25,112 nucleotides of DNA from positions 1 to 25,112 of the forward strand of contig DAIENA010000006.1 of NCBI GenBank assembly GCA_027341315.1, given 5' to 3'. This document shows, in pieces, positions 1 to 8,217 of this stretch (within the stretch, counting starts at the first letter, position 1; every line of letters begins with the position of its first letter). The DNA comes from an archaeon (GTDB taxonomy: Archaea > Nanobdellota > Nanobdellia > Pacearchaeales > GW2011-AR1). The notes beneath the pieces are model-generated. The model did not search any database, was not told where the DNA came from, and was given only the letters and a program-made list of their open reading frames with translations. The translations under genes and the position numbers were made by a program.

Positions 1-95
1 ATTATTTCTTAATAATCTATTTTTAATTTTTTAAAAAATTATGTAACTTTAAAATTAATTAAAAAATATATAAATAAAGAATGACTGAACACTTT

Positions 96-117
96 ATTCT
101 TTTTTAAAAGAGGGTGT
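96..117 (+). other. ORB-like element 1 (degenerate)
   Basis: It ends in AGGGTGT and starts with ATTCT, matching 16 of 22 positions of element 2, which lies 13 bases further on in opposite orientation. The central GGAAAT is degraded to A/T bases, so this is the weakest of the four copies. Together elements 1 and 2 make an inverted pair with AGGGTGT and ACACCCT ends. Confidence 0.5.
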
Positions 118-130
118 ACAAAAGAGAGTC

Positions 131-152
131 ACACCCTTATTTCCTATAGAAT
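131..152 (-). other. ORB-like element 2
   Basis: Read on the minus strand it contains TATAGGAAATAAGGGTGT. It matches element 3 at 18 of 22 positions and carries the fullest G-string (GGGTGT), which in archaeal ORBs contacts the initiator winged-helix domain. It faces away from the A/T core. Confidence 0.72.
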
Positions 153-179
153 TTTTGATTTTTAATTTTCTCAATTTTT

Positions 180-460
180 ACTGTTTTGATTTAATTTAAA
201 AAATTTTATATTCTAGAGAATATAATAATAAAAAATATAATAAAAATAATAATAATAATAAAAACAATAATAAAGACTATTTTTTAAAAAAGATAATAAT
301 ATATAATATAAAAAATGTAAAAATATAAAAAATGTAAAAATATAAAAAGTATAAAAATATACAAAATACATTTAGTAACTTTTAATATTTTAAGAATTTT
401 TAATTATATGAAAGTCTTTAAAATAAAAATTTCAAAAACAAGATTTTTATTAAAAACATT
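180..460. repeat. A/T-only core with short tandem repeats, likely duplex-unwinding element
   Basis: G and C are almost absent. At about 242-275 there are AAT-type triplet repeats, and at about 311-357 there is a tandem repeat of period 17 (AAAAATGTAAAAATAT unit, two good copies and a shortened third). There is no usable reading frame. Such low-melting tracts between ORBs are typical of archaeal unwinding elements; the function is inferred. Confidence 0.6.
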
Positions 461-471
461 TCAAAAAACAA

Positions 472-493
472 TTTCCATAAGAAATAAAGGTGT
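472..493 (+). other. ORB-like element 3
   Basis: It contains TTTCCATAAGAAATAAAGG followed by TGT, close to the archaeal ORB pattern TTCCANNNGAAAC..GGGGT. It is 18/22 identical to element 2 (inverted) and 18/22 identical to element 4 (same orientation). It borders the right side of the A/T-rich core. Confidence 0.75.
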
Positions 494-518
494 ATTTCTT
501 TTTTAGTAGTCATAACTC

Positions 519-527
519 TTTATATAC
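519..527 (+). promoter_or_regulatory. TATA-like box, distal promoter of cdc6 operon
   Basis: TTTATATAC would place transcription start near position 550, giving a leader of about 80 bases that contains ORB-like element 4. A second A/T box (TTTAAAAATA near 602-611) could give a leaderless transcript starting close to the ATG at 629. The sequence alone does not decide between them. Confidence 0.45.
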
Positions 528-569
528 TTTTTTCATATTTTTCCGTTGAGATAAGTTTGAAGTGGTTTT

Positions 570-591
570 TTTCCATGGGAAATAAACGTCT
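570..591 (+). other. ORB-like element 4, between the upstream promoter and cdc6
   Basis: It contains TTTCCATGGGAAATAAACG. The first half is a near-perfect palindrome (TTTCC-ATG-GGAAA). It is 18/22 identical to element 3 and sits 37 bases before the cdc6 start codon, downstream of the TATA-like box at 519-527, so initiator bound here could also affect cdc6 transcription. Confidence 0.65.
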
Positions 592-628
592 CTTCCCTAT
601 CTTTTAAAAATAAATGGAAAAATAAAAA

Positions 629-1846
629 ATGGAAAATGAATTAGATAAAATTTTTGATTCTTTTGACAAAAATAATATTTTCAAAGACAAATCTTTTTTA
701 CAATCAAACTACACCCCCCAAGATATTCCTCATAGAGAAAATGAAATAAAACAAATTGCTTCCATTCTTGCTCCTGTTCTTCGAGGAGAAAAAACAAGCA
801 ATCTTTTTTTATATGGAAACACCGGAACCGGAAAAACACTTTCTATTTTTAAAGTTCAAGAAGCACTCGAAAAAAGAATGGAAAAAAATGTAAATATAGA
901 TTTTGAATTAAAGATTCAATATTTAAATTGTAAATTAAAACAAGTGGCAGACACGGAGTATAGAATTCTTGCGGAAATTATAAGACAACTCGGAGGAGAA
1001 GTTCCGGCAACAGGACTTCCGACGCAATCAGTGTATAGTAAATTCATAGAAATTATAGAATCTAAAAAACAACTAGTTATTTTGATTCTTGATGAGGTGG
1101 ATCAGCTTGTAAATAAAATCTCAAATAATTTTTTGTATAACTTGACCCGACTAAATTTTGAACTTTCTAAATCCCAAATCTCTCTTGTTGGAATATCAAA
1201 TGATTTAACTTTTTTAGACAATGTTGACCCGAGGGTAAAAAGCTCCCTTTCTGAAGAAGAAATTGTTTTTTCTCCTTACAATGCCCTTCAAATACAAGAC
1301 ATTCTTATGAAACGGGTTAAAGGAGCCTTTAAAGAAGGAGTGTTAGAAGAGGGAGTAGTTTCTAAATGTGCTGCATATGCTGCTAGAGAATCTGGGGATG
1401 CTAGAAGGGCCCTGGACTTATTAAGGGTGGCGGCAGAGCTTGCCGAACGAAATGGAGAAAAAAAAGTAAAATTAAAACATATAGATGAAGCTAAACAAAA
1501 AATTGAGAGAGATAAAATTATTGATATTATCACTAACCACCCAAAGCAGTTCCAAATGGTTTTAAATTCAATTATTTCTCTTTTTGAAGAAAAGAAAGGA
1601 ACACCTTTTTTTACCGGGGAAGTTTATTCTCATTATCAAAAATGCTGTAATACTCAAAAAATTGAACCCCTAACCCAAAGAAGAGTGGGGGACATCATTC
1701 AAGAATTCGATATGCTCGGAATCATCAACGTGAAAGTCATTTCAAAAGGAAGAGGGGGGAGAATGAGAGAAATTCGTGTGGTTTTGTCCCCTTCAATTTT
1801 AGAAAAATCTAAAGAGATTATAAAATCCGCCTTAAATTATAATTAA
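629..1846 (+). CDS. cdc6: Orc1/Cdc6 replication initiator ATPase
   Basis: This is the archaeal origin-binding initiator that also helps load the MCM helicase. It is a AAA+ ATPase followed by a winged-helix DNA-binding domain. Visible motifs are Walker A GNTGTGKT (63-70), Walker B LILDEVD (152-158), sensor 1 Asn in SND (about 191), the arginine in DPR (202) and sensor 2 GDARRAL (257-262). The C-terminal 100 residues contain a winged helix ending in a basic wing (KGRGGRMREIRV). At 405 residues it is the normal length, and all catalytic motifs are intact. The ATG at 629 is chosen because the ATG at 614 runs into a stop after three codons. It is the first gene of a replication operon; the next gene starts one base after its stop codon. 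Its position beside ORB-like repeats supports an origin-linked initiator. Confidence 0.95.
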   Translation: MENELDKIFDSFDKNNIFKDKSFLQSNYTPQDIPHRENEIKQIASILAPVLRGEKTSNLFLYGNTGTGKTLSIFKVQEALEKRMEKNVNIDFELKIQYLNCKLKQVADTEYRILAEIIRQLGGEVPATGLPTQSVYSKFIEIIESKKQLVILILDEVDQLVNKISNNFLYNLTRLNFELSKSQISLVGISNDLTFLDNVDPRVKSSLSEEEIVFSPYNALQIQDILMKRVKGAFKEGVLEEGVVSKCAAYAARESGDARRALDLLRVAAELAERNGEKKVKLKHIDEAKQKIERDKIIDIITNHPKQFQMVLNSIISLFEEKKGTPFFTGEVYSHYQKCCNTQKIEPLTQRRVGDIIQEFDMLGIINVKVISKGRGGRMREIRVVLSPSILEKSKEIIKSALNYN

Positions 1847-1847
1847 A

Positions 1848-3443
1848 ATGACACAGGAAGAATTTCAAAAAATTTGTTTAAAAAAAGACCTTTTATTAGA
1901 CGACGCTCTTTTGGAAACACTTTCCTCTTTTTCAGATTCAGAAGTTGCAACACAATTACTTGAAAAAGTAAAATTTTTTCTTGGAAAAAAATTTCTCACT
2001 TTGTCCGTCTTTAAAAAAAATGAAGCAAAAGTTAATGAAATTATAGACAAAAATTTTTCTGAAGGGAAAATAAACAAAATAGAATTAAGAAAAAAGTTAA
2101 ATATTTCGTCGGATCCGCCTGAGTTTGGTGTTCATGAAAATAAGGTACTGAAAAAAAACACCCCTAAAAATTCTTTTACTCCAAAAGTTCTTCTTTCGCC
2201 CCAAACGACTCCAAAAAAACTAGAGGTAAAAGATTTTGTTCTTTTTTTTAGAAATAGATATAATACATTTAAAGAAATTTTAGAGTCAAACCCCTCTTTG
2301 GAAAATCTTACATCTATAAACAAACTTTCAAATGAAAAGCAGAAAATATCTGTTGTGGGAATTGTTACCGAGAAAAAAATAACTAAAAATAATAATCTTG
2401 TTTTAGAAATAGAAGACCCCACAGGAAAAATTAAAGTGATTATAAATTCCGGAAAGGAGGACCTTTTAAAAGAGGGGGAAGACATCGTTTTAGATTCGGT
2501 TTTGGGTTTCAAAGGGACGGGAAATAATGAAGTTTTGTTTGCTAATGAAATAATTTTTCCGGAAGCGAATCTTACCGAGAGGAAGAAGTCGGATAAAGAA
2601 GAGTACGCTTTGTTTATCGGGGATGTTCATTATGGAAGTAAAAATTTTTTAGAAAAAAGTTTTCTAAAATTTATTGATTACTTAAACGGGAACGTTCCGG
2701 ACACTCCAGAATCAAGAAAAATTAAATACCTTTTTATCGTCGGAGATCTAATAACGGGCGTTGGAAATTATCCTAATCAGGAACTGGATTTAAAAGTTCC
2801 AAATTTAGAAACGCAATTTGCAAATATTGCCGCCCTTCTTGGTAAGATCAGAAAAGATATACAAATAATAATCTCTCCCGGGAATCATGATTGTGTGCGG
2901 CTGATGGAGCCTCAACCTCTTCTTGATGAAGCGTATGCATGGCCCCTTTACGAATTGGAAAATGTGACTCTTACCGGGAACCCTTCTCTAATAAACATTT
3001 GTGAGGGAGAAAATTTTAATGGATTTAAAGTTTTAACTTATCATGGTTTTTCGTTTCCGTATTATGCAAATACTGTTCCAAAATTAATTTCAGATAAGGC
3101 AATGAATCAGCCGGAAAAAATAATGAAATTTCTTCTTAAACATAGGCATCTTGCACCAACGCACACATCCACGCAGTATTTTCCGTCGGAGAAGGACAAC
3201 CTTATAATCAGAGAAATTCCGGATATTTTTGTTTCGGGCCACACACACAAAAGCGGGGTTACACACTTTAATAATATTCTTTTAATTTCGGTTTCAAGCT
3301 GGGAGGGTTTCACATCGTATCAGGAAAAGTTTGGTAACAAGCCAGATCATTGCAAAGTTCCGATGTTAAATTTAAATACAAGGCAGATAAAAATTTTGGA
3401 CTTTGAAACAGAGGAAGAAGGAATAAGACTCTATCAGGAATAA
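1848..3443 (+). CDS. polB: DNA polymerase D small subunit (DP1), 3'-5' exonuclease
   Basis: This is the proofreading and structural subunit of the archaeal replicative polymerase PolD. The N-terminal helical region (1-95) is followed by a Ser/Thr/Lys-rich linker (about 100-130). An OB-fold comes next (about 165-235, including VVGIVTEKK and IEDPTGKIKVII), then a calcineurin-like phosphodiesterase domain. All metal-binding motifs are present: GDVH (258-261), GD (299-300), GNHD (345-348), H399 and GHTH (464-467). The nuclease is therefore predicted to be active, unlike the inactivated eukaryotic B-subunits of the same family. The gene begins one base after cdc6 and ends 6 bases before DP2, so the three are almost certainly co-transcribed. 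Confidence 0.95.
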   Translation: MTQEEFQKICLKKDLLLDDALLETLSSFSDSEVATQLLEKVKFFLGKKFLTLSVFKKNEAKVNEIIDKNFSEGKINKIELRKKLNISSDPPEFGVHENKVLKKNTPKNSFTPKVLLSPQTTPKKLEVKDFVLFFRNRYNTFKEILESNPSLENLTSINKLSNEKQKISVVGIVTEKKITKNNNLVLEIEDPTGKIKVIINSGKEDLLKEGEDIVLDSVLGFKGTGNNEVLFANEIIFPEANLTERKKSDKEEYALFIGDVHYGSKNFLEKSFLKFIDYLNGNVPDTPESRKIKYLFIVGDLITGVGNYPNQELDLKVPNLETQFANIAALLGKIRKDIQIIISPGNHDCVRLMEPQPLLDEAYAWPLYELENVTLTGNPSLINICEGENFNGFKVLTYHGFSFPYYANTVPKLISDKAMNQPEKIMKFLLKHRHLAPTHTSTQYFPSEKDNLIIREIPDIFVSGHTHKSGVTHFNNILLISVSSWEGFTSYQEKFGNKPDHCKVPMLNLNTRQIKILDFETEEEGIRLYQE

Positions 3444-3449
3444 AAATAA

Positions 3450-6400
3450 ATGGAAACAAAAAAATATTTTGAAGACTTAAAAGAGAAAGTTGATGAGATT
3501 TATTCTGTTGCAACTCTTGCACGTAAAAAAGGTCTTGATCCAGTCGACGAAGTTGAAATTCCTCTTGCTGCAAGCATGGCCGAAAAAGTGGTGGGTTTAA
3601 TTTCGACAATCTATCCTCAAATGATGGGCTCGGGTATTGCAAACAGAATTCTTGATCTTGAAGGGGAATATGGAAAACTCGACCCGACGGTATTGTTTAA
3701 AATTGCGGAAGAAGTTGCAGATCAAAAATTTTGTAAATTTTCTTCGGTTCTTGAGTCAATGGACGCGGGAATAAGAGTGGGAATTGCATATATAACTTTG
3801 GGGGTTGTTTCAAGTCCGATTGAAGGATATACCGGAATTGAAATTGGAAAAACCCGGGATAAAAAAGAATATATCATTGCAAATTTTGCAGGACCCATAA
3901 GATCTGCCGGAACCACCGCATCGTGCGTTGCTTTAATTTTAATTGATTTTATGAGGGAGAAATTTGGTTTTGCAAAATATGACCCGACGGAAAAAGAGGT
4001 AAGAAGATTCTTTGCAGAACTTTCAGATTTTCATGAGAGAATTACAAATTTACAATATATGCCAACGGAAGAAGAAATGATTTTCCTTGCAAGACATCTT
4101 CCAATTCAGGTTTCGGGGGACCCCTCTGAAAAACTGGAAGTTTCTAATTATAAAAACCTTGAAAGAGTTAATACAAATAATCTGAGAAGCGGGGTTTGCC
4201 TTGTTTTAGGAGAAGGTCTTGCGCAAAAAGCAGCGAAGGGGTTTAGGCTTTTGAATCAGGCAAGAAAAAACGGAATTGTTGCGACAGGTTTTGATTTTTT
4301 AAAAGAGTATGTTGAAATTCATGAACGAAGAATTTTAGGAAAGGGAAAAAGCAACGAATCTCCGACGTACATAAAAGACCTTGTTGCTGGAAGGCCGGTT
4401 TATGGACACCCCGCAAGGTCGGGGGGTTTTAGGTTCCGTTATGGAAGAGGACGCTCTTCGGGATTTAGTGCCGTTTCAGTGCATCCAGCGACGATGGGAA
4501 TAACAGACGGATTTTTAGCAATCGGAACCCAATTAAAAGTTGAAAAACCGACGAAGGGTTGTGCGGTTACGACTTGTGACGAAATCGAAGGGCCAATTGT
4601 AAAATTAAAAAATGGAAGTGTAATTCAAGTTAACACAAAAAAAAGAGCAGAGGAAATTTATAACGACGTCGAAGAAATAATTTATCTGGGTGACATTCTT
4701 TTTCCATTTTCAGATTTATTAAATAGAAATTCAAATTTAATTAAACCGGGTTACGTCGAAGAGTGGTGGTATTCAGAGTTGAAAAAAGAAGGATTTTTGG
4801 AAAAAATAAATTATTACGACGTTTCTCTTGATGATGCAATAAAATATAGCAAAAAATATGGAGTTCCCCTTCACCCAAAATATATTTTTTACTGGACCCA
4901 AATTACAAGAGATGAATTTGTTGAATTAATAAAATGGATTAAACATGCAGAGTTTAGTTCTAATTTAGTTTTTCCATGGACAAAAAAAGATAGGGAGAAA
5001 TTTTATATTGGGAAGCGGGCACTTGAAATTTTAGGGGTTCCTCATACGGTTTCTTTAGAAAGTGTAATTCTTGATAAAAATATTGGGAGAGCGTTTTTGT
5101 TAAACCTTGGTTTAGATATAGATAATTTTTCTTCCCAAAAAGTAAATTTTTCCGATGAAGAAATTATTAATTCGGCAAGCACCCCGCTGGAGATTGTTAA
5201 TTCTCTTTCCCCTTTTAAAATGAAAGACAAGGCAGGAGAATTTATTGGTGCGAGAATGGGTAGACCGGAAAAGGCTAAGATTCGAAAATTAATCGGGAGC
5301 CCAAACGTTCTTTTTCCCGTCGGAGAGCAGGGGGGTCGCCTTAGGAGCGTTGAAGCGGCATGTGAAGCAGGATTTGTCAAAAACATGTTTCCTCTTTATT
5401 ATTGTGAAAGCTGTGAGAGAGAATCAATTTACAGAAAGTGTGAAACTTGCGGGGCAAAGACACGAAAAAGATATTATTTTTCTGACATAAAAGAAAAATC
5501 TTTTGATAATAAAATAGAATATTCATCAAGGGAAGGAACTCCTTCATGTATCCAGAAAATAGATGTTAACCACTATTTTGATGTTGCCAAAGAAAGTCTG
5601 GGAATAATTAAAGAGGATCTTCCCCCGTTAATAAAGGGTGTTCGCGGGCTTAGTTCCGAATCTAAAATTCCGGAGCAGATTTCAAAAGGAATTCTTCGTG
5701 CAAAACATGGGCTTCAAGTGAATAAGGACGGAACAATTAGAATGGACGCAACGGAACTTCCTCTTGTTTCTTTTAAACCAAAAGAAATTGGCACAAGCAT
5801 TCAAAAATTAAAAGAGCTCGGTTACGACGAAGATATTTATGGAAATTCCATTGTCAGCGACGACCAAATTCTTGAACTCATGCCCCACGATGTTTTAATT
5901 CCAAATTCTCCCGAAACTCCTGACGAAAAGGGGGAAGAAGTTTTTATTAAAATTTGTAATTTTGTCGACGAGATACTTTCTAAAATTTATGGGCTTCCAA
6001 AATATTATAATGTTAAAACTAAGGAGGACCTTGTTGGAACTCTTGGAGTTTGCATGGCCCCCCATAATTGCGCAGGAGTTATTTGTAGATTCATCGGATT
6101 TTCAAAAACTCTTGGTTTGATGGCGAGTCCGTATATGCATGCCGCAATAAGAAGAGATTGCGACGGGGACGAGGCGGCAATTATGCTTTTAGGAGATGTT
6201 TTAATAAATTTTTCAAGAAAATTTTTACCCAGTCACCGAGGAGGAAATCAAGACGCTCCGTTAGTTTTAAATTCAAAAATTGATGCGGGGGAAGTGGACG
6301 ACCAAATTTTAGACTTTGAAGCAGTTAGTGAATATCCTCTTGAATTATACACCCTTGCTGAGGAAAAAGCACACTCTTCAAAAGTAAATATTTTAACTAT

Positions 6401-6908
6401 CAGGAAAATTCTCAAGGAAGGAAAAGACCCTTTTAAAAAATTAGGATTTACTCATAACACCAATAACATTAACGAGGGAGTTCTTTGTTCTTCTTATAAA
6501 TTATTAGAAAATATGGAGGAGAAAGTAAACCACCAAATGGGACTTGCGGAAAAATTGAGGTCTGTTGACACTTCAGACACCGCCCGACTTATTATTGACC
6601 GGCATTTTATAAGAGATTTAAGAGGTAACTTAAGAAAGTTCTCGATGCAGGAATTTAGGTGTGTTAAATGCAATGAGATTGTCCGACGCCCCCCTCTCGA
6701 CGGCAAATGTCCGGCTTGCGGCGGCAAACTTATTTTTACAATTAACGAAGGGGGGATAAAAAAATATCTTGACCCTGCATTAAACCTTGCAAAGAGATAT
6801 AATTTGAGTCCGTATCTCCAGCAAAATCTCGCCCTTGTTAAAAATTATATTGACAGCATTTTTGGAAAAGAATTAGAAAAACAAAAAGCAATCTCGGAAT
6901 TTTTATGA
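3450..6908 (+). CDS. polC: DNA polymerase D large subunit (DP2), catalytic
   Basis: This is the catalytic subunit of PolD, which has the two-barrel fold shared with multisubunit RNA polymerases. The metal-binding motif DCDGDE is present with acidic residues D903, D905 and D907. Two Cys4 zinc sites are visible: C652/C655/C664/C667, and C1071/C1074/C1087/C1090 near the C-terminus. The final eight residues, QKAISEFL (1145-1152), fit a PCNA-interacting peptide (Qxx-I-xx-F-L). At 1152 residues it is a normal intein-free length; the catalytic loop, a common intein site in this family, is uninterrupted. The start ATG lies 6 bases after DP1. The gene ends in a T-rich tract and meets a convergent gene 10 bases later. 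Confidence 0.95.
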   Translation: METKKYFEDLKEKVDEIYSVATLARKKGLDPVDEVEIPLAASMAEKVVGLISTIYPQMMGSGIANRILDLEGEYGKLDPTVLFKIAEEVADQKFCKFSSVLESMDAGIRVGIAYITLGVVSSPIEGYTGIEIGKTRDKKEYIIANFAGPIRSAGTTASCVALILIDFMREKFGFAKYDPTEKEVRRFFAELSDFHERITNLQYMPTEEEMIFLARHLPIQVSGDPSEKLEVSNYKNLERVNTNNLRSGVCLVLGEGLAQKAAKGFRLLNQARKNGIVATGFDFLKEYVEIHERRILGKGKSNESPTYIKDLVAGRPVYGHPARSGGFRFRYGRGRSSGFSAVSVHPATMGITDGFLAIGTQLKVEKPTKGCAVTTCDEIEGPIVKLKNGSVIQVNTKKRAEEIYNDVEEIIYLGDILFPFSDLLNRNSNLIKPGYVEEWWYSELKKEGFLEKINYYDVSLDDAIKYSKKYGVPLHPKYIFYWTQITRDEFVELIKWIKHAEFSSNLVFPWTKKDREKFYIGKRALEILGVPHTVSLESVILDKNIGRAFLLNLGLDIDNFSSQKVNFSDEEIINSASTPLEIVNSLSPFKMKDKAGEFIGARMGRPEKAKIRKLIGSPNVLFPVGEQGGRLRSVEAACEAGFVKNMFPLYYCESCERESIYRKCETCGAKTRKRYYFSDIKEKSFDNKIEYSSREGTPSCIQKIDVNHYFDVAKESLGIIKEDLPPLIKGVRGLSSESKIPEQISKGILRAKHGLQVNKDGTIRMDATELPLVSFKPKEIGTSIQKLKELGYDEDIYGNSIVSDDQILELMPHDVLIPNSPETPDEKGEEVFIKICNFVDEILSKIYGLPKYYNVKTKEDLVGTLGVCMAPHNCAGVICRFIGFSKTLGLMASPYMHAAIRRDCDGDEAAIMLLGDVLINFSRKFLPSHRGGNQDAPLVLNSKIDAGEVDDQILDFEAVSEYPLELYTLAEEKAHSSKVNILTIRKILKEGKDPFKKLGFTHNTNNINEGVLCSSYKLLENMEEKVNHQMGLAEKLRSVDTSDTARLIIDRHFIRDLRGNLRKFSMQEFRCVKCNEIVRRPPLDGKCPACGGKLIFTINEGGIKKYLDPALNLAKRYNLSPYLQQNLALVKNYIDSIFGKELEKQKAISEFL

Positions 6909-6920
6909 TTTTTGTTTTTT
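6909..6920 (+). terminator. T-tract at the end of the replication operon
   Basis: TTTTTGTTTTTT-type sequence follows the DP2 stop codon directly. Archaeal transcription terminates at such U-tracts without needing a hairpin. The next gene is convergent and ends only 10 bases away, so termination here is expected. Confidence 0.45.
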
Positions 6921-8121
6921 AACCAATTCCAAAATAAAATAAAATTGGGGGGATAATCAAACACCCCATCATATTTGTTCTTTTTACCCCAAGGCGGATG
7001 CAATAAATCCCGGTAGCCGTCGAGACGGTTAGGACAATTAAACCTAAAAATCCAGAGACGAGAAAAGTGATAATAAAAATTATTCCAATAGTAATTGCAG
7101 AGGCCAGGGAATAGTTTATTTTGTCAAGAAGAACCAAAAATTTTTTTGAAATCTTTTTAGTAATTAGGAAAGATAATATTCCGGAAATTAGAATTACAAT
7201 CACAATGAGAATGAATGTTTTCCAGTCGGGTACCCCAATAAGATTTTTTATTGCAGCTGCCGATCCAGTTCTGGTTTTTGAAACCAGGAAGAGACCCAAA
7301 AAAGATAAACACATGGAGAGCATGGTTATAATTCCCAACATAAAAAGAAACTGTTTTTTATCTGTTTTTACAAATTGATTACCTATAATTGCAATTTGGC
7401 CGCTGCTTAGTGCTGGAAGAAAAAGACTCAATGGAGAGAAAATCGCGGAACTTATTATTGTCCTCTTTTTTTGTAGAATTTTATTTTTTATCTCTTCGTC
7501 AATTTTTTGTTTTTCTATTTTTGTTTTTTGGGTTATACTAATAAAAAGACTTGCAGAACCAAACAATCCTGTAAGGAGCGGAAGTAATGGCTCAACGACG
7601 TTCATCCCTGAAACGATGAGGCTAAGAGCTCCGGTTATTATGAAGACAATCAGCGCCGAAAATTTCTTTTTTTCCGTGAGAATCATACTTAATGAAATGA
7701 CTGCCAGTCCAAGGGCAATAATTATTCCCGGCAAGGTCTTGACAACACCCGAAATAAAATATAATGGAAAAATTAAGAGAAGAAAAATAAACAGTCCGTA
7801 GAGGCATCCGAGAGATGCAAGATTTACTGCCTGCAACCCCTCTCCTTTTTTGAGCATTTCATGCCCGGGCAAAACAGATAACTCTGTCCCATCTTCGGGC
7901 GCACCCAAAAAAATTGAAGGAATAAAATCAAGAAAAACATGGGAAATCGACATTGCAACTATAAATACAACAAGATATATTGGGTTTATCCCCAGAATTA
8001 TAGAAAATGTTCCGGACACAATCGCAGCGCCGATAAGATTTATGTGTATTCCCGGCGTTAAGCCAGTAATTATTCCTGCAACAATTCCGGCAAGGAGAAA
8101 TAAGATTATTTCTAAGAGCAT
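6919..8121 (-). CDS. TctA-like (DUF112/COG1784) membrane protein
   Basis: This is a polytopic membrane protein of 400 residues with roughly ten hydrophobic segments. The N-terminal helix carries GLTPGIH (20-26), followed by a region with DFIPSIFLGAPEDG and LPGHEMLKKGEG. This pattern is typical of the archaeal branch of the TctA (tripartite tricarboxylate transporter large permease) family. Bacterial TctA works with a small permease and a periplasmic binding protein; no such partners are visible here, so the substrate and even transport activity are unknown. A TATA-like box on the minus strand lies 22-29 bases before the ATG, suggesting a leaderless mRNA. It is convergent with the polymerase operon and divergent from tyrS. 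Confidence 0.8.
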   Translation of the reverse strand: MLLEIILFLLAGIVAGIITGLTPGIHINLIGAAIVSGTFSIILGINPIYLVVFIVAMSISHVFLDFIPSIFLGAPEDGTELSVLPGHEMLKKGEGLQAVNLASLGCLYGLFIFLLLIFPLYFISGVVKTLPGIIIALGLAVISLSMILTEKKKFSALIVFIITGALSLIVSGMNVVEPLLPLLTGLFGSASLFISITQKTKIEKQKIDEEIKNKILQKKRTIISSAIFSPLSLFLPALSSGQIAIIGNQFVKTDKKQFLFMLGIITMLSMCLSFLGLFLVSKTRTGSAAAIKNLIGVPDWKTFILIVIVILISGILSFLITKKISKKFLVLLDKINYSLASAITIGIIFIITFLVSGFLGLIVLTVSTATGIYCIRLGVKRTNMMGCLIIPPILFYFGIG

Positions 8122-8142
8122 TTATTCAAAAAAGAAAAGGGG

Positions 8143-8150
8143 TTTAAATT
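8143..8150 (-). promoter_or_regulatory. TATA-like box of the TctA-like gene
   Basis: Minus-strand AATTTAAA is followed by the ATG 22-29 bases downstream, the spacing expected for a leaderless archaeal transcript. Confidence 0.45.
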
Positions 8151-8184
8151 TTTTATGGGTTTTTATTGTTATTTTCACGAGGGA

Positions 8185-8193
8185 AATATTTAA
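8185..8193 (+). promoter_or_regulatory. TATA-like box of tyrS
   Basis: AATATTTAA lies about 25-33 bases before the ATG at 8218. This supports the ATG rather than the in-frame TTG at 8197, which would lie inside the promoter region. Confidence 0.45.
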
Positions 8194-8217
8194 TAATTGG
8201 TTTTTGTTTTTGTTTTA

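Larger units (their letters stand above)
96..591. other. Probable chromosomal replication origin (ori) next to cdc6
   Basis: This gene-free stretch directly precedes an orc1/cdc6 gene, the standard archaeal origin position. It holds four copies of a related 22-base element (96-117 plus, 131-152 minus, 472-493 plus, 570-591 plus). The shared core GAAATAA, preceded by TTYYNATR-type bases and followed by a G/T-rich end, resembles archaeal origin recognition boxes (TTCCA...GAAAC...GGGT). Copies at 131-152 and 472-493 are inverted about the core with their G-rich ends facing outwards. Between them lies a nearly pure A/T segment (about 180-460) suited to act as the duplex-unwinding element. The origin call is inference from position plus repeat arrangement; the repeats themselves are directly visible. 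Confidence 0.8.

Noticed and set aside
242..369. Short A/T tandem repeats that might be taken for a CRISPR array
   Set aside because: Units are 3 and 17 bases, without spacers or conserved repeat of CRISPR length; they fit an A/T-rich unwinding element.
3450..6908. Intein in PolD large subunit
   Set aside because: The catalytic loop and both zinc sites are continuous and the length is normal; no splice motifs are visible.
8197..8217. In-frame TTG extension of tyrosyl-tRNA synthetase
   Set aside because: It overlaps the region just downstream of the TATA-like box and encodes VFVFVL, unlike the charged N-terminus of the family; ATG at 8218 is preferred.
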